DNA of 64,000 nucleotides from Candidatus Sulfidibacterium hydrothermale. Its GTDB lineage: Bacteria; Bacteroidota; Bacteroidia; Bacteroidales; F082. The stretch spans positions 1,240,001 through 1,304,000 of the forward strand of contig NZ_CP083760.1 in NCBI RefSeq assembly GCF_020149915.1, in the 5' to 3' direction. The position numbers were made by a program, and so were the translations under genes. Below the pieces are notes generated by a model, which was not told the DNA's origin, made no database searches, and saw only the letters and a program-made list of their open reading frames with translations. This document shows, piece by piece, positions 14,223-24,196 of the stretch. Positions within the stretch are counted from its first letter, which is position 1. Every line of letters starts with the position of its first letter.

Positions 14223-16766
14223 ATGAAAAAAAATTATTCTTTAACCCGGATGCTCGTATTGAGCTTTCTGATGGTACTTCCGTTGGCTTTTTATGCCCAA
14301 AGCACTACTTCGGGTAAAAAAGACAAACAAGAAACAGAAAAAAAGGCCCAAAAACCACAAGAAAGTTTTAGCCCTTATTTCTTTGGGCAGGGGCAGTTTG
14401 GGGCTTCTTGGTCACATGCTGAGGTGGCTTCTACGTTGATTTTTCCTGATTTGAGCCATGATAATGTTTTTGTGGGGACAGGAAGTCTTGGTTTTGGTTA
14501 TCAGTTTTTACCTTGGTTGAATGCCTATGTGGGGTTAAATCGAGGTTATGCTAAAGGTTATCTTGAAGCCAATAGCGATAAAAGTAAGTATATGCCAATT
14601 CCATCCCATGATTATTGGTATACTTCTGATTACTATGGTGGGGATTTAAATCTTGGATTAAATCTTTCCAATTTGATTGGTGGTTATAAAACCCGGGCGA
14701 TTAATTTTGGGTTTCATGCTGGTTTGGGACAAATGCAATGGAAGTCAAAATTATATGATAAAACTACGGGTAGTTTAGTGGCTCGTCATGGCTATGATGG
14801 AAATAATGATTCACATAATGGTGGAATTTCAAACCGTAAAGTAGCATTAACTATTCCTTTTGGAGTTAATGTAAACTATACACTGAATGATAAATGGGAT
14901 ATTTATGGTGATTATTCCTATACTTGGTGGGATACAGACTTATTAGACGGTGTTGTATCTGGATATGGAAATTCTGGGCGTGACGGAACCTTAAATGCTT
15001 CTCTCGGTATTCGTTACAAATTTGTTCCCGGTGGCGTTGGCTCCATGGCAAAGAAAGCTCCGGAAAAAACCAGTATGGTTGTTATGCCTAAAGTCCTTGA
15101 AGAAAAAGGGGACAGTGTAGAAATTACAGTAAATGGAACTTTCCCTCCGAAATATTTTTCAAAAAATGCTGTGATGCTGATCCAGCCGGTGATAAAATAT
15201 GAAGGAGGAGAAAAAGTACTTGATCCGATCAAACTTAAAGGAGAAAAAGTAGCTGGTAACGGTGAATTGATCAGTTACCAAAATGGTGGTTCTTTTACCC
15301 GGACCTACAAAGTTCCTTATGAAAAAGGTATGGATGTAGCCCAGTTGGTTACCGAGTCAGTGGTTTATCCTTATTCCGGAAAAGAATATGCTTCGGTGAA
15401 AGATGCGCTTGCCGGTGAAAAGAAAGCCAAAAGTATTGCTGAAAGAAAAATTGCTGATGGAACAATCGTAACGGCAAAAGCTGTTGAGCATAATGAACAT
15501 TTTATTTTTGCTCCCGATGGTTACCAGAAGGTAACGATTGTTACAAATAAATCTGAGTTGCATTTTAAAGTGAATCAGGCAAATATTGACTGGAATCTTC
15601 CCTTAAATAAAAACAAAGCTAATTACGATGCTTTGAAAAATAATCTCTCTGACCTTTATAAAGGCTGGAAAGTAAAAAGTATTGATATCCAGGGATGGGC
15701 ATCTCCTGAAGGAGAAGAAAGCTTTAACCAAGGACTTTCTGAACGTCGTGCCCAGGCTATGGAAAAATACATCAAATCCAAAATTAAAAGAGAGCTTCGG
15801 AAAAAAGACAACAACTTTGCCTTTAAAAGTGTAAAAGATATTCCGTTTAACTTGCATGCCAATGGTCCTGACTGGAACGGTTTCATGAAAGCAGTTGAAA
15901 AATCCGATATTAAAGACAAAGCTGCAATTCTGAATGTGATTAACTCGGCTAATGAAAGCAAAAAAGAGGAAGAAATCAGAAACATGATTCAGATTTATCC
16001 GCAACTGGAAAAAAGCATTCTGCCTCCTTTGCGTCGTGCCGAATTGTATGTGAATGCCATCGAACCGAAAAGACCGGAAAGCGAAATTGCACAGATGGCT
16101 ACCAGTCCGGATTATGGCCAGTTGAAAGTAGCTGAAATTTTACATGCTGCTAACTTGACGAGCGATCTGAATACCAAGAAAAAAATCTATGCTAATGCCA
16201 TGAAACGCTATCCAAATTGCTGGAGAGCTGTGGCCAATGCCGGTGCTGTTGATGTTGAACTTGGTGATTATCAAGAAGCTAAATCACTTCTGATGAAAGC
16301 CATGAAGATGAACAAAAATGCAGCTGTTGTACGCAACAATATGGGAATCTTATATGCTCGTCAAGGAGACTATAAGAAAGCAGAACATTGCTTCCTGTAT
16401 GCTCAGAAACTGGGTGCTGACGAAGCTTATAACTTAGGTATTGTTAATATCATGAAAGGTGATTATGCCAAAGCCGTTCAGTTGCTGAGCAGTAAAAAAT
16501 GCTCTTATAACCTTGGCTTGGCTCAAATGCTGAATGGTAATTTGGATGCTGCTACTAATACCCTGAAATGTGCTAAAGAAAATGCGGCTGTTGATTATCT
16601 GTTGGCTGTTGTAGGTGCCCGTAAAGGGGATAATACCATGGTTTATAACTATCTGGCCAAAGCCATTAAAGAAGATGCTTCTTATAAAGCTAAAGCTGCT
16701 AAAGACCGTGAATTCCTGAAACTTTTTAATACTCCGGATTTCAAAGCTTTGGTAGGAAATAACTAG
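14223..16766 (+). CDS. outer-membrane OmpA-family protein with N-terminal barrel and C-terminal TPR repeats
   Basis: 847 residues. A signal peptide (about 1-25, ending FYAQ) is followed by a Lys/Glu/Gln linker. Residues about 45-280 have alternating aromatic strands typical of an outer-membrane beta-barrel (FGQGQFGASWSH, GTGSLGFGYQF, NASLGIRYKF). An Ig-like middle region follows. An OmpA-like peptidoglycan-associated domain (about 440-560) contains DIQGWASPEGEESFNQGLSE and RRAQAMEKYI. The end (about 640-780) has TPR-like helices (NNMGILYARQGDYKKAEHCF). This composite is frequent in Bacteroidota envelopes and probably ties the outer membrane to peptidoglycan. Ligand and phenotype are unknown. 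Its codon use is more A/T-rich than its neighbours, as expected for an abundant envelope protein. A strong terminator follows. Confidence 0.8.
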   Translation: MKKNYSLTRMLVLSFLMVLPLAFYAQSTTSGKKDKQETEKKAQKPQESFSPYFFGQGQFGASWSHAEVASTLIFPDLSHDNVFVGTGSLGFGYQFLPWLNAYVGLNRGYAKGYLEANSDKSKYMPIPSHDYWYTSDYYGGDLNLGLNLSNLIGGYKTRAINFGFHAGLGQMQWKSKLYDKTTGSLVARHGYDGNNDSHNGGISNRKVALTIPFGVNVNYTLNDKWDIYGDYSYTWWDTDLLDGVVSGYGNSGRDGTLNASLGIRYKFVPGGVGSMAKKAPEKTSMVVMPKVLEEKGDSVEITVNGTFPPKYFSKNAVMLIQPVIKYEGGEKVLDPIKLKGEKVAGNGELISYQNGGSFTRTYKVPYEKGMDVAQLVTESVVYPYSGKEYASVKDALAGEKKAKSIAERKIADGTIVTAKAVEHNEHFIFAPDGYQKVTIVTNKSELHFKVNQANIDWNLPLNKNKANYDALKNNLSDLYKGWKVKSIDIQGWASPEGEESFNQGLSERRAQAMEKYIKSKIKRELRKKDNNFAFKSVKDIPFNLHANGPDWNGFMKAVEKSDIKDKAAILNVINSANESKKEEEIRNMIQIYPQLEKSILPPLRRAELYVNAIEPKRPESEIAQMATSPDYGQLKVAEILHAANLTSDLNTKKKIYANAMKRYPNCWRAVANAGAVDVELGDYQEAKSLLMKAMKMNKNAAVVRNNMGILYARQGDYKKAEHCFLYAQKLGADEAYNLGIVNIMKGDYAKAVQLLSSKKCSYNLGLAQMLNGNLDAATNTLKCAKENAAVDYLLAVVGARKGDNTMVYNYLAKAIKEDASYKAKAAKDREFLKLFNTPDFKALVGNN

Positions 16767-16790
16767 TGATTTAAAAATATCCAGACTAAA

Positions 16791-16820
16791 AAAGGGAACC
16801 GAAATCGGTTCCCTTTTTTT
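16791..16820. terminator. bidirectional terminator
   Basis: GGGAACCGA and TCGGTTCCC (16794-16813) form a near-perfect palindrome with A6 on the left and T7 on the right. It lies between the OmpA/TPR gene and the converging pepP. Confidence 0.9.
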
Positions 16821-16839
16821 ATTGCTCCATGAGTCCAGG

Positions 16840-18129
16840 CTATTGTTGCATCAGTTTTTCAATTTCTTCTGGTTCAATCGGAAAATCTGCCATGAGATCA
16901 ACCGGTTCTTTTTCTGTAACCAAGATGTCATTTTCTATACGAATTCCTGTCTTCTCTTCCGGAATGTATATGCCCGGTTCACACGTGAGAACCATTCCCG
17001 GTTGTAAAGGCTCGTGTTTTGCTCCCACATCATGGACATCCAGCCCCATAAAATGGGATGTTCCATGCATGAAATATTTTTTGAAAAGTGGATTGTTGTC
17101 ATCCTGATTCTTTACTTCTTCTTCCGTAAACAATCCAAGCCTGATCATCTCTTTTTCCATTAACTGATTGGTTTTTTCATTAATGGTATTGATGGTATTT
17201 CCGGGAACATACAGTTTTTTTACTTCTTTCATCACCCGTAAGACGGCATTATATAATTCTTTTTGCCTTGGTGTGAATTTTCCATTCACCGGAATAGTAC
17301 GGCTGAGGTCAGCGGTGTAATTGGCGTATTCAGCACCAAAATCCATCAACAACAAATCTCCGTCATGACAAGTTTTGTCGTTCTCGGTGTAATGCAATAC
17401 ACAGGCACTTTTTCCGGATGCGACGATGGGAGCATACCCGTGGCCTGTTGCTCCGTTACGGATAAACTCGTGCGTAATTTCAGCCTCCACTTCGTATTCA
17501 TAAACGCCCGGCTTGGTGAATTGAAGAATCCGCCGGAAAGCCTTGTTCGTAATTTCGCAGGCTTTTTGTATGAGCTCAATTTCTTCTTTTGATTTGATTA
17601 ACCTCTGACGGGTGAGTAATGGAGCGGCACGGTGATACTGGTGTAACGGAAATTGTTTTTGTATTTCATTTCCCAGCCTGATCTCGCGCGTTTCAACATC
17701 AGGGAAAAATTTAATGTATTCATTTTGGTTTAAATACACGTGATCGTGATAAGACATCACTTCTTTTAAAATGGCATCAAAATCTTCCAGCCAATAGATG
17801 CTTCCAATTCCGGAAGTTTCTTTGGCTTCTTCTTTCGTATACTTGTGCCCTTCCCATATTTCAAGTGTTTTGCTGCTTTTGAGTACAAACAAAACTTCCT
17901 GTAAGCTCGGATTTGGGCAGTTAGGAGCTATTAAAAGAATGCTTTTTTCCTGCTCGATGCCGGTGAGATAGAAAAAATCGGAGTTTTGCCGAAACGGATG
18001 AAACTGATCTCCGTTACGTGGACATTGATCGTTCGAAAAAAACACGGCAAAAGCATCGTTAGGCAACTGAGATGCAAACTTCTTCCGGTTGTTGGTAAAA
18101 AATTTGTTGTGAATGGGTTGGTAACGCAT
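16840..18129 (-). CDS. pepP: Xaa-Pro aminopeptidase (M24B)
   Basis: 429 residues. It removes N-terminal residues preceding proline from peptides in the cytoplasm. Residues about 5-140 form the AMP_N (creatinase-like) N-domain, including the YLTGIEQEKSILLI stretch. The catalytic pita-bread domain carries all five metal ligands: Asp263 and Asp274 (LLMDFGAEYANYTADLSR), His359 (HGTSHFMGLDVHD), Glu384 (EPGIYIP) and Glu399 (GIRIENDI). Length matches E. coli PepP. It is transcribed alone, divergent from sdhCAB. Confidence 0.94.
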   Translation of the reverse strand: MRYQPIHNKFFTNNRKKFASQLPNDAFAVFFSNDQCPRNGDQFHPFRQNSDFFYLTGIEQEKSILLIAPNCPNPSLQEVLFVLKSSKTLEIWEGHKYTKEEAKETSGIGSIYWLEDFDAILKEVMSYHDHVYLNQNEYIKFFPDVETREIRLGNEIQKQFPLHQYHRAAPLLTRQRLIKSKEEIELIQKACEITNKAFRRILQFTKPGVYEYEVEAEITHEFIRNGATGHGYAPIVASGKSACVLHYTENDKTCHDGDLLLMDFGAEYANYTADLSRTIPVNGKFTPRQKELYNAVLRVMKEVKKLYVPGNTINTINEKTNQLMEKEMIRLGLFTEEEVKNQDDNNPLFKKYFMHGTSHFMGLDVHDVGAKHEPLQPGMVLTCEPGIYIPEEKTGIRIENDILVTEKEPVDLMADFPIEPEEIEKLMQQ

Positions 18130-18191
18130 TTTATCAATATTTAAACCTGTTATAAATTATCGAATCAGGGGCTCTTTTAAAAGAATTCACA

Positions 18192-18221
18192 TTGTATTAT
18201 CTTAATACTTTGATAAATTTG
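18192..18221 (+). promoter_or_regulatory. promoter TTG-N19-TAAATTTG for sdhCAB
   Basis: TTG (18192-18194) is separated by 19 nt from TAAATTTG (18214-18221), the Bacteroidota housekeeping pattern. It lies 65 nt before the sdhC ATG. Confidence 0.75.
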
Positions 18222-18285
18222 TGCCACGCTAATTGTAAGCAAAATTAATTAATTCGATTAATAATAAAATGTTAAATTCGTTATT

Positions 18286-18954
18286 ATGAGTAATAAACCT
18301 TACTATTCTTCGATTACGAAGAAGATTATCATGTCGTTGATGGGGCTCTTTTTAATAACGTTCTTGTTGGTTCATCTAACCCTCAATTCGTTTTTACTCG
18401 TCAACAAAAATTTGTTTAATGAAGGGGCTCATTTTATGGGAACCAATACCTTCATTCAAATTTTTCAGTGGGTATTATTTGCCGGCTTTGCCATCCATAT
18501 TTTTTATGGTATTGTCCTGCAGATACAAAACTGGATGTCACGACCGAAAGGCTATAAAAGAAGAGCCTTCATGGAACAGTCTCCTTTTTCAAAGTACATG
18601 ATTTATACCGGACTGTTAATACTTATTTTTCTGATTATCCATCTCACTAATTTCTTTGCTGTAAAAATGGGATGGGCAGGAAATGGCGTTCCCAAAGTTC
18701 CTGGAACCGATATGGAAGACATGGGACAATTGGTGATTAACCTCTTCCACAATGGTGGATACGTTGTCTTTTATGTGGTGATGTTTGTTTTAATGGGTTT
18801 CCATCTGGATCATGCTTTTCAGTCTGCTTTCCAGACATTGGGTTTAAACCATAAAACCTATTGGGGATTCATTAAAGGACTCAGCCGTGCCTATGCCATT
18901 GTGGTTTCTCTCGGCTTTATTATCATTCCGTTGTTTATTTACTTTTCAAAATAG
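18286..18954 (+). CDS. sdhC: succinate dehydrogenase/fumarate reductase cytochrome b subunit
   Basis: 222 residues. It is the single membrane anchor of a type-B succinate:quinone oxidoreductase, with five predicted helices and several in-membrane histidines placed as in diheme cytochrome b subunits (LLVHLTLNSF, FAIHIFYGIV, IIHLTNFF, MGFHLDHAF). It binds hemes and quinone and anchors SdhA and SdhB to the inner membrane. It is the first gene of the operon sdhCAB, 9 nt before sdhA. In anaerobic Bacteroidota this complex often runs as fumarate reductase, so the direction in vivo is undetermined. Confidence 0.93.
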   Translation: MSNKPYYSSITKKIIMSLMGLFLITFLLVHLTLNSFLLVNKNLFNEGAHFMGTNTFIQIFQWVLFAGFAIHIFYGIVLQIQNWMSRPKGYKRRAFMEQSPFSKYMIYTGLLILIFLIIHLTNFFAVKMGWAGNGVPKVPGTDMEDMGQLVINLFHNGGYVVFYVVMFVLMGFHLDHAFQSAFQTLGLNHKTYWGFIKGLSRAYAIVVSLGFIIIPLFIYFSK

Positions 18955-18963
18955 TATAGCCTT

Positions 18964-20910
18964 ATGACCAAGATAGATTCAAAAATTCCTGAAGGGCCTC
19001 TCGCCCAAAAATGGACACATTATAAGGAACATCAGAAACTTGTCAATCCTGCCAATAAGCGTAAAATTGATATTATCGTGGTGGGTACCGGACTTGCCGG
19101 AGGTGCTGCTGCTGCCAGTTTGGGCGAAATGGGATTTAATGTAAAAGTCTTTTGTATCCAAGATAGCCCGCGTCGTGCACATAGTATTGCCGCTCAGGGT
19201 GGAATTAACGCTGCTAAAAATTATCCTAACGATGGCGATACTGTTTATCGCTTGTTTTATGATACGGTAAAAGGGGGTGACTACCGCGGACGTGAAGCCA
19301 ATACCTACCGGCTGGCTGAAGTCAGTAATAACATTATTGACCAATTGGTAGCCCAGGGGGTTCCTTTTGCCCGTGAGTACAGTGGATATCTTGCTAACCG
19401 TTCTTTTGGTGGCGCTCAGGTATCCCGTACATTTTATGCCCGTGGTCAAACCGGACAGCAGTTGCTTTTAGGTGCTTACGGCGCTTTAAGTAAAGAAATC
19501 AAACGGGGTTCTGTAAAACTTTATACCCGCCGGGAGATGCTCGATCTCGTTATTATGAAAGACGGTAGAGCCCGGGGAATTATCGTGCGGAATTTATTTA
19601 CCGGAAAACTGGAACGGTACAGTGCTCATGCTGTATTGCTGGCTACAGGTGGATATGGAAATCTTTACTTCTTATCTACCAATGCTATGACATCTAATGG
19701 TAGTGCGGCCTGGAGAGCTTACAAAAGAGGGGCCTGGTTTGCCAATCCTTGTTATGTGCAAATTCACCCAACGTGTATTCCGGTTCATGGCGACTATCAA
19801 TCGAAATTAACACTGATGAGTGAAAGTTTGCGGAACGATGGCCGTATCTGGGTTCCGAAGAAAAAAGAAGATGCTGAAAAAATCCGGAAAAAAGAGATTC
19901 GTCCCCGCGATATTCCTGAAGAAGACCGCGATTATTATCTCGAGAGAAGATATCCTGCTTTTGGAAACCTGGTTCCGCGTGATGTCGCTTCGCGTGCTGC
20001 AAAAGAGCGTTGTGATGCCGGATATGGCGTAGGTACAGGACAAGCAGTATTCCTTGATTTTAAAGAAGCTATTGCCCGTTTGGGTAAAGATGTGATCAAA
20101 GCCCGTTACGGGAACCTCTTTGATATGTACGAGCGGATTACGGACGATAATCCGTATGAAACCCCAATGATGATCTATCCGGCTGTTCACTACACCATGG
20201 GTGGCCTTTGGGTTGACTATGAATTGCAGAGTAATATCCCGGGATTATTCGTGGGTGGTGAAGCGAACTTCTCTGACCACGGCGCTAACCGCTTAGGAGC
20301 TTCTGCTTTGATGCAGGGATTGTCCGATGGTTATTTTATTCTGCCTTACACAATGCAAAATTATCTTGCTGACCAAATTACGGTAGGTACTATTCCTTCG
20401 GATACCCCTGAGTTTGAACAGGCAGAAAAAGATGTTCAGGCCAGAATTGAAAAATTGATGTCTATTAATGGCAAAGAAACGGTGGATTATTTCCACAAAA
20501 AACTGGGACGTATCATGTGGGATCATGCCGGTATGGCCCGAAACAGAGAAGGTCTGGAAGAAGGAATTAAAATGATTCAGGAACTCCGGAAAGAGTTCTG
20601 GGAAAATGTTCGTGTACCGGGTAATCCCAATGGAATTAACATTGAGCTGGAAAAAGCACTCCGTGTAGCGGACTTCCTTGAACTTGGCGAGCTGTTGGCC
20701 CGTGATGCTTTGCATCGGGAAGAATCAGCAGGTGGCCACTTCCGTGAAGAATACCAAACTCCTGAAGGTGAAGCACTACGTAACGACAAAGATTTCATGT
20801 ATGTGGCAGCCTGGGAATACCAGGGCGATGACAAAGAACCTAAACTCCATAAGGAGCCACTGGTTTATGAAAATATCGAAGTCAAAACGCGTAACTACAA
20901 AACCGCTTAA
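18964..20910 (+). CDS. sdhA: succinate dehydrogenase/fumarate reductase flavoprotein subunit
   Basis: 648 residues. It oxidises succinate to fumarate, or the reverse, at a covalently bound FAD. The FAD-binding Rossmann motif is [19 protein letters not shown] (about 39-57), and the flavin-linked His73 lies in [14 protein letters not shown]. The substrate-binding HPTCIPV and the active-site stretch [20 protein letters not shown] (about 434-453) are intact. The C-terminal [18 protein letters not shown] is normal for the family. Length is typical of the long Bacteroidota/epsilonproteobacterial form. It is the second gene of sdhCAB. Confidence 0.97.
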   Translation: MTKIDSKIPEGPLAQKWTHYKEHQKLVNPANKRKIDIIVVGTGLAGGAAAASLGEMGFNVKVFCIQDSPRRAHSIAAQGGINAAKNYPNDGDTVYRLFYDTVKGGDYRGREANTYRLAEVSNNIIDQLVAQGVPFAREYSGYLANRSFGGAQVSRTFYARGQTGQQLLLGAYGALSKEIKRGSVKLYTRREMLDLVIMKDGRARGIIVRNLFTGKLERYSAHAVLLATGGYGNLYFLSTNAMTSNGSAAWRAYKRGAWFANPCYVQIHPTCIPVHGDYQSKLTLMSESLRNDGRIWVPKKKEDAEKIRKKEIRPRDIPEEDRDYYLERRYPAFGNLVPRDVASRAAKERCDAGYGVGTGQAVFLDFKEAIARLGKDVIKARYGNLFDMYERITDDNPYETPMMIYPAVHYTMGGLWVDYELQSNIPGLFVGGEANFSDHGANRLGASALMQGLSDGYFILPYTMQNYLADQITVGTIPSDTPEFEQAEKDVQARIEKLMSINGKETVDYFHKKLGRIMWDHAGMARNREGLEEGIKMIQELRKEFWENVRVPGNPNGINIELEKALRVADFLELGELLARDALHREESAGGHFREEYQTPEGEALRNDKDFMYVAAWEYQGDDKEPKLHKEPLVYENIEVKTRNYKTA

Positions 20911-20950
20911 GGAAGTTAACGGATTATTTTAAACTTTAAAAAGAAAAACA

Positions 20951-21691
20951 ATGGATTTTAAATTAAAAATATGGCGCCAGGCTTCCCCCGATGATAAGGG
21001 AAAGTTCGTGGATTACGATGTGCACAACATCTCCTCTGATGCATCTTTTCTTGAAATGATTGATATCCTGAATGATGAATTGGTAGAAAAAGGAGAAGAT
21101 CCTGTTGCCTTTGATCACGACTGTCGTGAAGGAATTTGTGGTATGTGCAGTATGTTTATTAACGGACATCCACATGGACCAGAAGCTGCAACCACAACCT
21201 GTCAGCTACATATGCGTAAATTCAAGGATGGGGAAACCATCGTTATTGAACCCTGGCGGGCTAAACCATTCCCGGTAATCAAAGACTTGATTGTGGACCG
21301 GTCGGCTTTTGATGAAATCATTCAGGCAGGAGGATATATTTCGGTAACAACCGGTGGTGTTCCGGATGCCAATGCCATTCCGATTAAAAAGGAAAATGCC
21401 GACCTGGCTATGGATGCTGCGGCTTGTATTGGATGCGGCGCTTGTGTTGCTGCTTGTAAAAATGCTTCTGCTATGCTGTTTGTTTCGGCTAAAGTGTCAC
21501 AGTTTGCTTTGCTTCCGCAAGGAAAAGTGGAAGCCAAAGACCGTGTAAAAGCGATGGTGGCTAAAATGGATGAACTTGGTTTTGGTAATTGTACCAATAC
21601 GTATGCTTGTGAAGCCGAGTGTCCCAAGGAAATTTCTATTACCAATATTGCACGGATGAACCGTCAGTTTATCGGTGCCAAACTGGGATAA
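20951..21691 (+). CDS. sdhB: succinate dehydrogenase/fumarate reductase iron-sulfur subunit
   Basis: 246 residues. It carries electrons between FAD and heme/quinone through three clusters. The plant-ferredoxin-type [2Fe-2S] cysteines are in [15 protein letters not shown] plus TTTCQLH (about 56-85). The bacterial-ferredoxin half has [17 protein letters not shown] (about 160-176) and [15 protein letters not shown], giving [4Fe-4S] and [3Fe-4S] sites. It is the last gene of sdhCAB, 40 nt after sdhA, and is followed by a terminator. Confidence 0.97.
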   Translation: MDFKLKIWRQASPDDKGKFVDYDVHNISSDASFLEMIDILNDELVEKGEDPVAFDHDCREGICGMCSMFINGHPHGPEAATTTCQLHMRKFKDGETIVIEPWRAKPFPVIKDLIVDRSAFDEIIQAGGYISVTTGGVPDANAIPIKKENADLAMDAAACIGCGACVAACKNASAMLFVSAKVSQFALLPQGKVEAKDRVKAMVAKMDELGFGNCTNTYACEAECPKEISITNIARMNRQFIGAKLG

Positions 21692-21714
21692 TATTTCCTG
21701 AAAAAGCACATTTT

Positions 21715-21752
21715 AACGGATATCTTGTTTTAACAGGATATCCGTTTTTTTG
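21715..21752 (+). terminator. Rho-independent terminator of sdhCAB
   Basis: AACGGATATC (21715-21724) pairs with GATATCCGTT (21737-21746), followed by T residues. Confidence 0.88.
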
Positions 21753-21777
21753 TGCCTGTTGTTTGTCTGCTTTTCAA

Positions 21778-21785
21778 TATCTTTG
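21778..21785 (+). promoter_or_regulatory. -7 promoter box TATCTTTG for holB
   Basis: TATCTTTG ends 17 nt before the ATG at 21803 and supports that start over a codon 51 nt upstream, which would precede the promoter. Confidence 0.6.
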
Positions 21786-21802
21786 CCCGAAACAAAATAA
21801 AA

Positions 21803-22972
21803 ATGCAGTTTAAAGATGTAATTGGTCAGCAGGTTGTTAAAGAGCGGTTAATTGCTACGGTAAAGGAAAAGCGAGTGGCACATACTCAGCTTTTTCTTGG
21901 TCCTGAAGGTGCCGGAGCGTTGCCACTGGCACTTGCTTTTGCCCAGTACATCAATTGTCCGAATAAACAGGATGGAGAAAGTTGTGGCGTTTGTCCTTCT
22001 TGTGTAAAATACCAAAAGTTTTCTCATCCGGATCTTCATTTTATTTTTCCTACAGCAACCAATAACAAAATAAAAAAGAACCCGGAATCGGAACTTTTTC
22101 AGGAAGAATGGCTCGCCTTTTTACAGGAAAATCAAGGATATGTAACCCAGGATACTTGGTATGAAGCACTTGGTATTGGAAATAAACAGGGAACCATTTA
22201 TGCCCGCGATGCCAACCAGATTGTTAAACTTTTGGGCTATAAACCTTATGAAGCGCCTTATAAGGTGGTGATTGTATTTATGGCAGAACGTTTACATCTA
22301 TCAGCATCCAATAAACTTTTAAAAAGCCTGGAAGAACCTCCTGAGAACACATTAATTATTTTGATAGCCGAACGTTACGAAATGATTATTCCTACAGTGC
22401 GGTCGCGGGCACAGCTCGTTAAAGTTCCTCCGCTTTCTTATTCTGATGTGGAGCAGGAATTACTTCGCCGGTTTCCTGATGAAATTAGTGTGGAAAAAGC
22501 CCGGGAAGTGGCCATGTTATCGAGTGGAAACTGGAATAAAGCACGGGAACTTTTTGAGCAGGCCGAAGATGATCATTATAATTTTATCAAGTTCAGAGAG
22601 TGGATGCGGCTCTGCTTTTCCGGAAAAGATTATGGTGCTATTTATGAACTGGTTCAGGAGCTTTCGCGATTAGGACGTGAAAAACAGAAAAAATTCTTGC
22701 ATTACGGACTGCAGGTGTTTCATAATTCGTTATTTATCCAGGAAGGACAAACGAATCTGGTAATGGCGACGGAAGAAGAAAAAGATTACTTGAAAAAATT
22801 TGCTCCGTATGTGAATCAGGCCAACCGACAAAAAATGTATGAATTGTTAAATGAAGCCATTTATCATATCGAACGTAATGCCCATCCGGGTATTCTTTTC
22901 TCCGATTTGAGCTTTCAGCTTGGAGATTGTCTGCAGGAGGGAAAAAAAGCTTTACAAACCGGGAAGGTTTGA
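21803..22972 (+). CDS. holB: DNA polymerase III delta' subunit (clamp loader)
   Basis: 389 residues from MQFKDVIGQQVVKERL. It is part of the clamp-loader complex that places the DnaN sliding clamp. The AAA+ fold is visible, but the Walker-A region reads FLGPEGAGALPLALA, which lacks the Lys-Ser/Thr pair. This fits delta', which does not hydrolyse ATP. A zinc-finger cysteine set is present at CPNKQDGESCGVCPSC (about 53-68). SASNKLLKSLEEPPENT (about 176-192) is the characteristic SRC-adjacent motif. It starts the stretch holB, PSP1 gene, gldH, PBP1A, a gene order I recognise from Bacteroidota. Confidence 0.88.
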   Translation: MQFKDVIGQQVVKERLIATVKEKRVAHTQLFLGPEGAGALPLALAFAQYINCPNKQDGESCGVCPSCVKYQKFSHPDLHFIFPTATNNKIKKNPESELFQEEWLAFLQENQGYVTQDTWYEALGIGNKQGTIYARDANQIVKLLGYKPYEAPYKVVIVFMAERLHLSASNKLLKSLEEPPENTLIILIAERYEMIIPTVRSRAQLVKVPPLSYSDVEQELLRRFPDEISVEKAREVAMLSSGNWNKARELFEQAEDDHYNFIKFREWMRLCFSGKDYGAIYELVQELSRLGREKQKKFLHYGLQVFHNSLFIQEGQTNLVMATEEEKDYLKKFAPYVNQANRQKMYELLNEAIYHIERNAHPGILFSDLSFQLGDCLQEGKKALQTGKV

Positions 22973-23021
22973 TTCTTTTTAAAAACTTTTTTTCGAAAAA
23001 AATAGTTCAGTAAGAATTTCC

Positions 23022-23029
23022 TACTTTTG
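23022..23029 (+). promoter_or_regulatory. -7 promoter box TACTTTTG
   Basis: TACTTTTG ends 27 nt before the ATG at 23057 and excludes the in-frame TTG at 23027, which lies inside it. Confidence 0.55.
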
Positions 23030-23056
23030 TACTTTCGAGAAAAGAAGCAGGGGGAA

Positions 23057-24166
23057 ATGGAAGAACATTTGGAAAACAAAACAAAAAATATAGAAGTAGT
23101 TGCCGGACGGGGTTGCTGTGTGGTAGACCAAGATGCTGAGTCTTACGAAGTAAACCAGTCGGTTTGTTGTAAGCTGACTTCTTATAATTGGCTGGATGGA
23201 TTTGAAGATCCGGTTAAAAAAGAAGAAGAACGCTTTGTGGAGGTACGTTTTAAAAACGACCGGAAAGATTTTTTCCTTTGTCCGCCTGAACTTGTTCTGA
23301 AAGAAAATGAGATCGTCACGGTAGAAGCCAATCCGGGACATGATGTGGGTATTGTGGCTTTAACCGGAGAAGCCGTTTTGCTTCAGATGAAACGAAAGAA
23401 TTATGACCCGCAACGTGCTGATGTCAAAAGGGTTTATAGACATGCCCGGGTGAGTGACGTCGAAAAATGGCTCATGGCTGTGGCACAGGAAAAAAATACC
23501 TTGTACGGAACCCGTCGTATTGCAGAAGAGCTGGGACTTGAAATGAAAGTAAATGACGTGGAATATCAGGGCGATAAAACCAAAGCCATTTTTTATTTCA
23601 CGGCGGCGGATAGGGTGGACTTTAGACAGTTAATCCGGCGTCTGGCCGATGCATTTAAAGTGCGGGTTGAGATGCGCCAGATTGGGGTTCGGCAGGAAGC
23701 TGCCAAACTGGGAGGAATCGGTTCTTGTGGACGAGAACTTTGCTGCTCATCATATATGAGCAGTTTTAAAAGTGTTTCAACCAATGCGGCCCGGGTACAG
23801 CAACTCTCGTTAAATCCGCAAAAACTGGCCGGACAATGCGGAAAATTGAAATGTTGTCTGAATTATGAATTAGATAATTATCTGGAAGCATTAAATGATT
23901 TTCCTGATCCCAAAACTGTGCTGCAAACAAAAAAAGGACCGGCTTATCATCAGAAGAGTGATGTTTTTCAGAAACTTATGTGGTTTGCTTATGCTGATAG
24001 CCCGAATAATCTGATGGCTATTCCGGTGGATAAGGTAAAACGCATAATCCGAATGAACGAAAACAAGAAATTTCCTGCCGAATTAGAGGCTTTTGCCATG
24101 CAGGTAGAGCAAAATGCCTCCGAAGATAACGGGAGCGACGATAATGATTTTGTTTCGTACATATAA
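23057..24166 (+). CDS. PSP1 C-terminal domain protein (RicT/YaaT-like)
   Basis: 369 residues from MEEHLENK, preceded by a purine-rich GCAGGGGGAA. Most of the chain is a PSP1 domain: AVAQEKNTLYGTRRIAEELGLEM, VEYQGDKTKAIFYFTAADRVDFRQLIRRLA split by short loops, and the Cys-rich stretch GGIGSCGRELCCSSYMS with a second pair QCGKLKCCLNYEL. In Bacillus the homologue YaaT/RicT belongs to an Fe-S-containing complex affecting mRNA processing and development. Whether that holds here is unknown. The conserved cysteines suggest a metal or cluster site. The C-terminus is acidic. It sits just upstream of gldH. Confidence 0.82.
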   Translation: MEEHLENKTKNIEVVAGRGCCVVDQDAESYEVNQSVCCKLTSYNWLDGFEDPVKKEEERFVEVRFKNDRKDFFLCPPELVLKENEIVTVEANPGHDVGIVALTGEAVLLQMKRKNYDPQRADVKRVYRHARVSDVEKWLMAVAQEKNTLYGTRRIAEELGLEMKVNDVEYQGDKTKAIFYFTAADRVDFRQLIRRLADAFKVRVEMRQIGVRQEAAKLGGIGSCGRELCCSSYMSSFKSVSTNAARVQQLSLNPQKLAGQCGKLKCCLNYELDNYLEALNDFPDPKTVLQTKKGPAYHQKSDVFQKLMWFAYADSPNNLMAIPVDKVKRIIRMNENKKFPAELEAFAMQVEQNASEDNGSDDNDFVSYI

Positions 24167-24196
24167 TAATCCGGTAAGAATTTCATTGTAATAAAT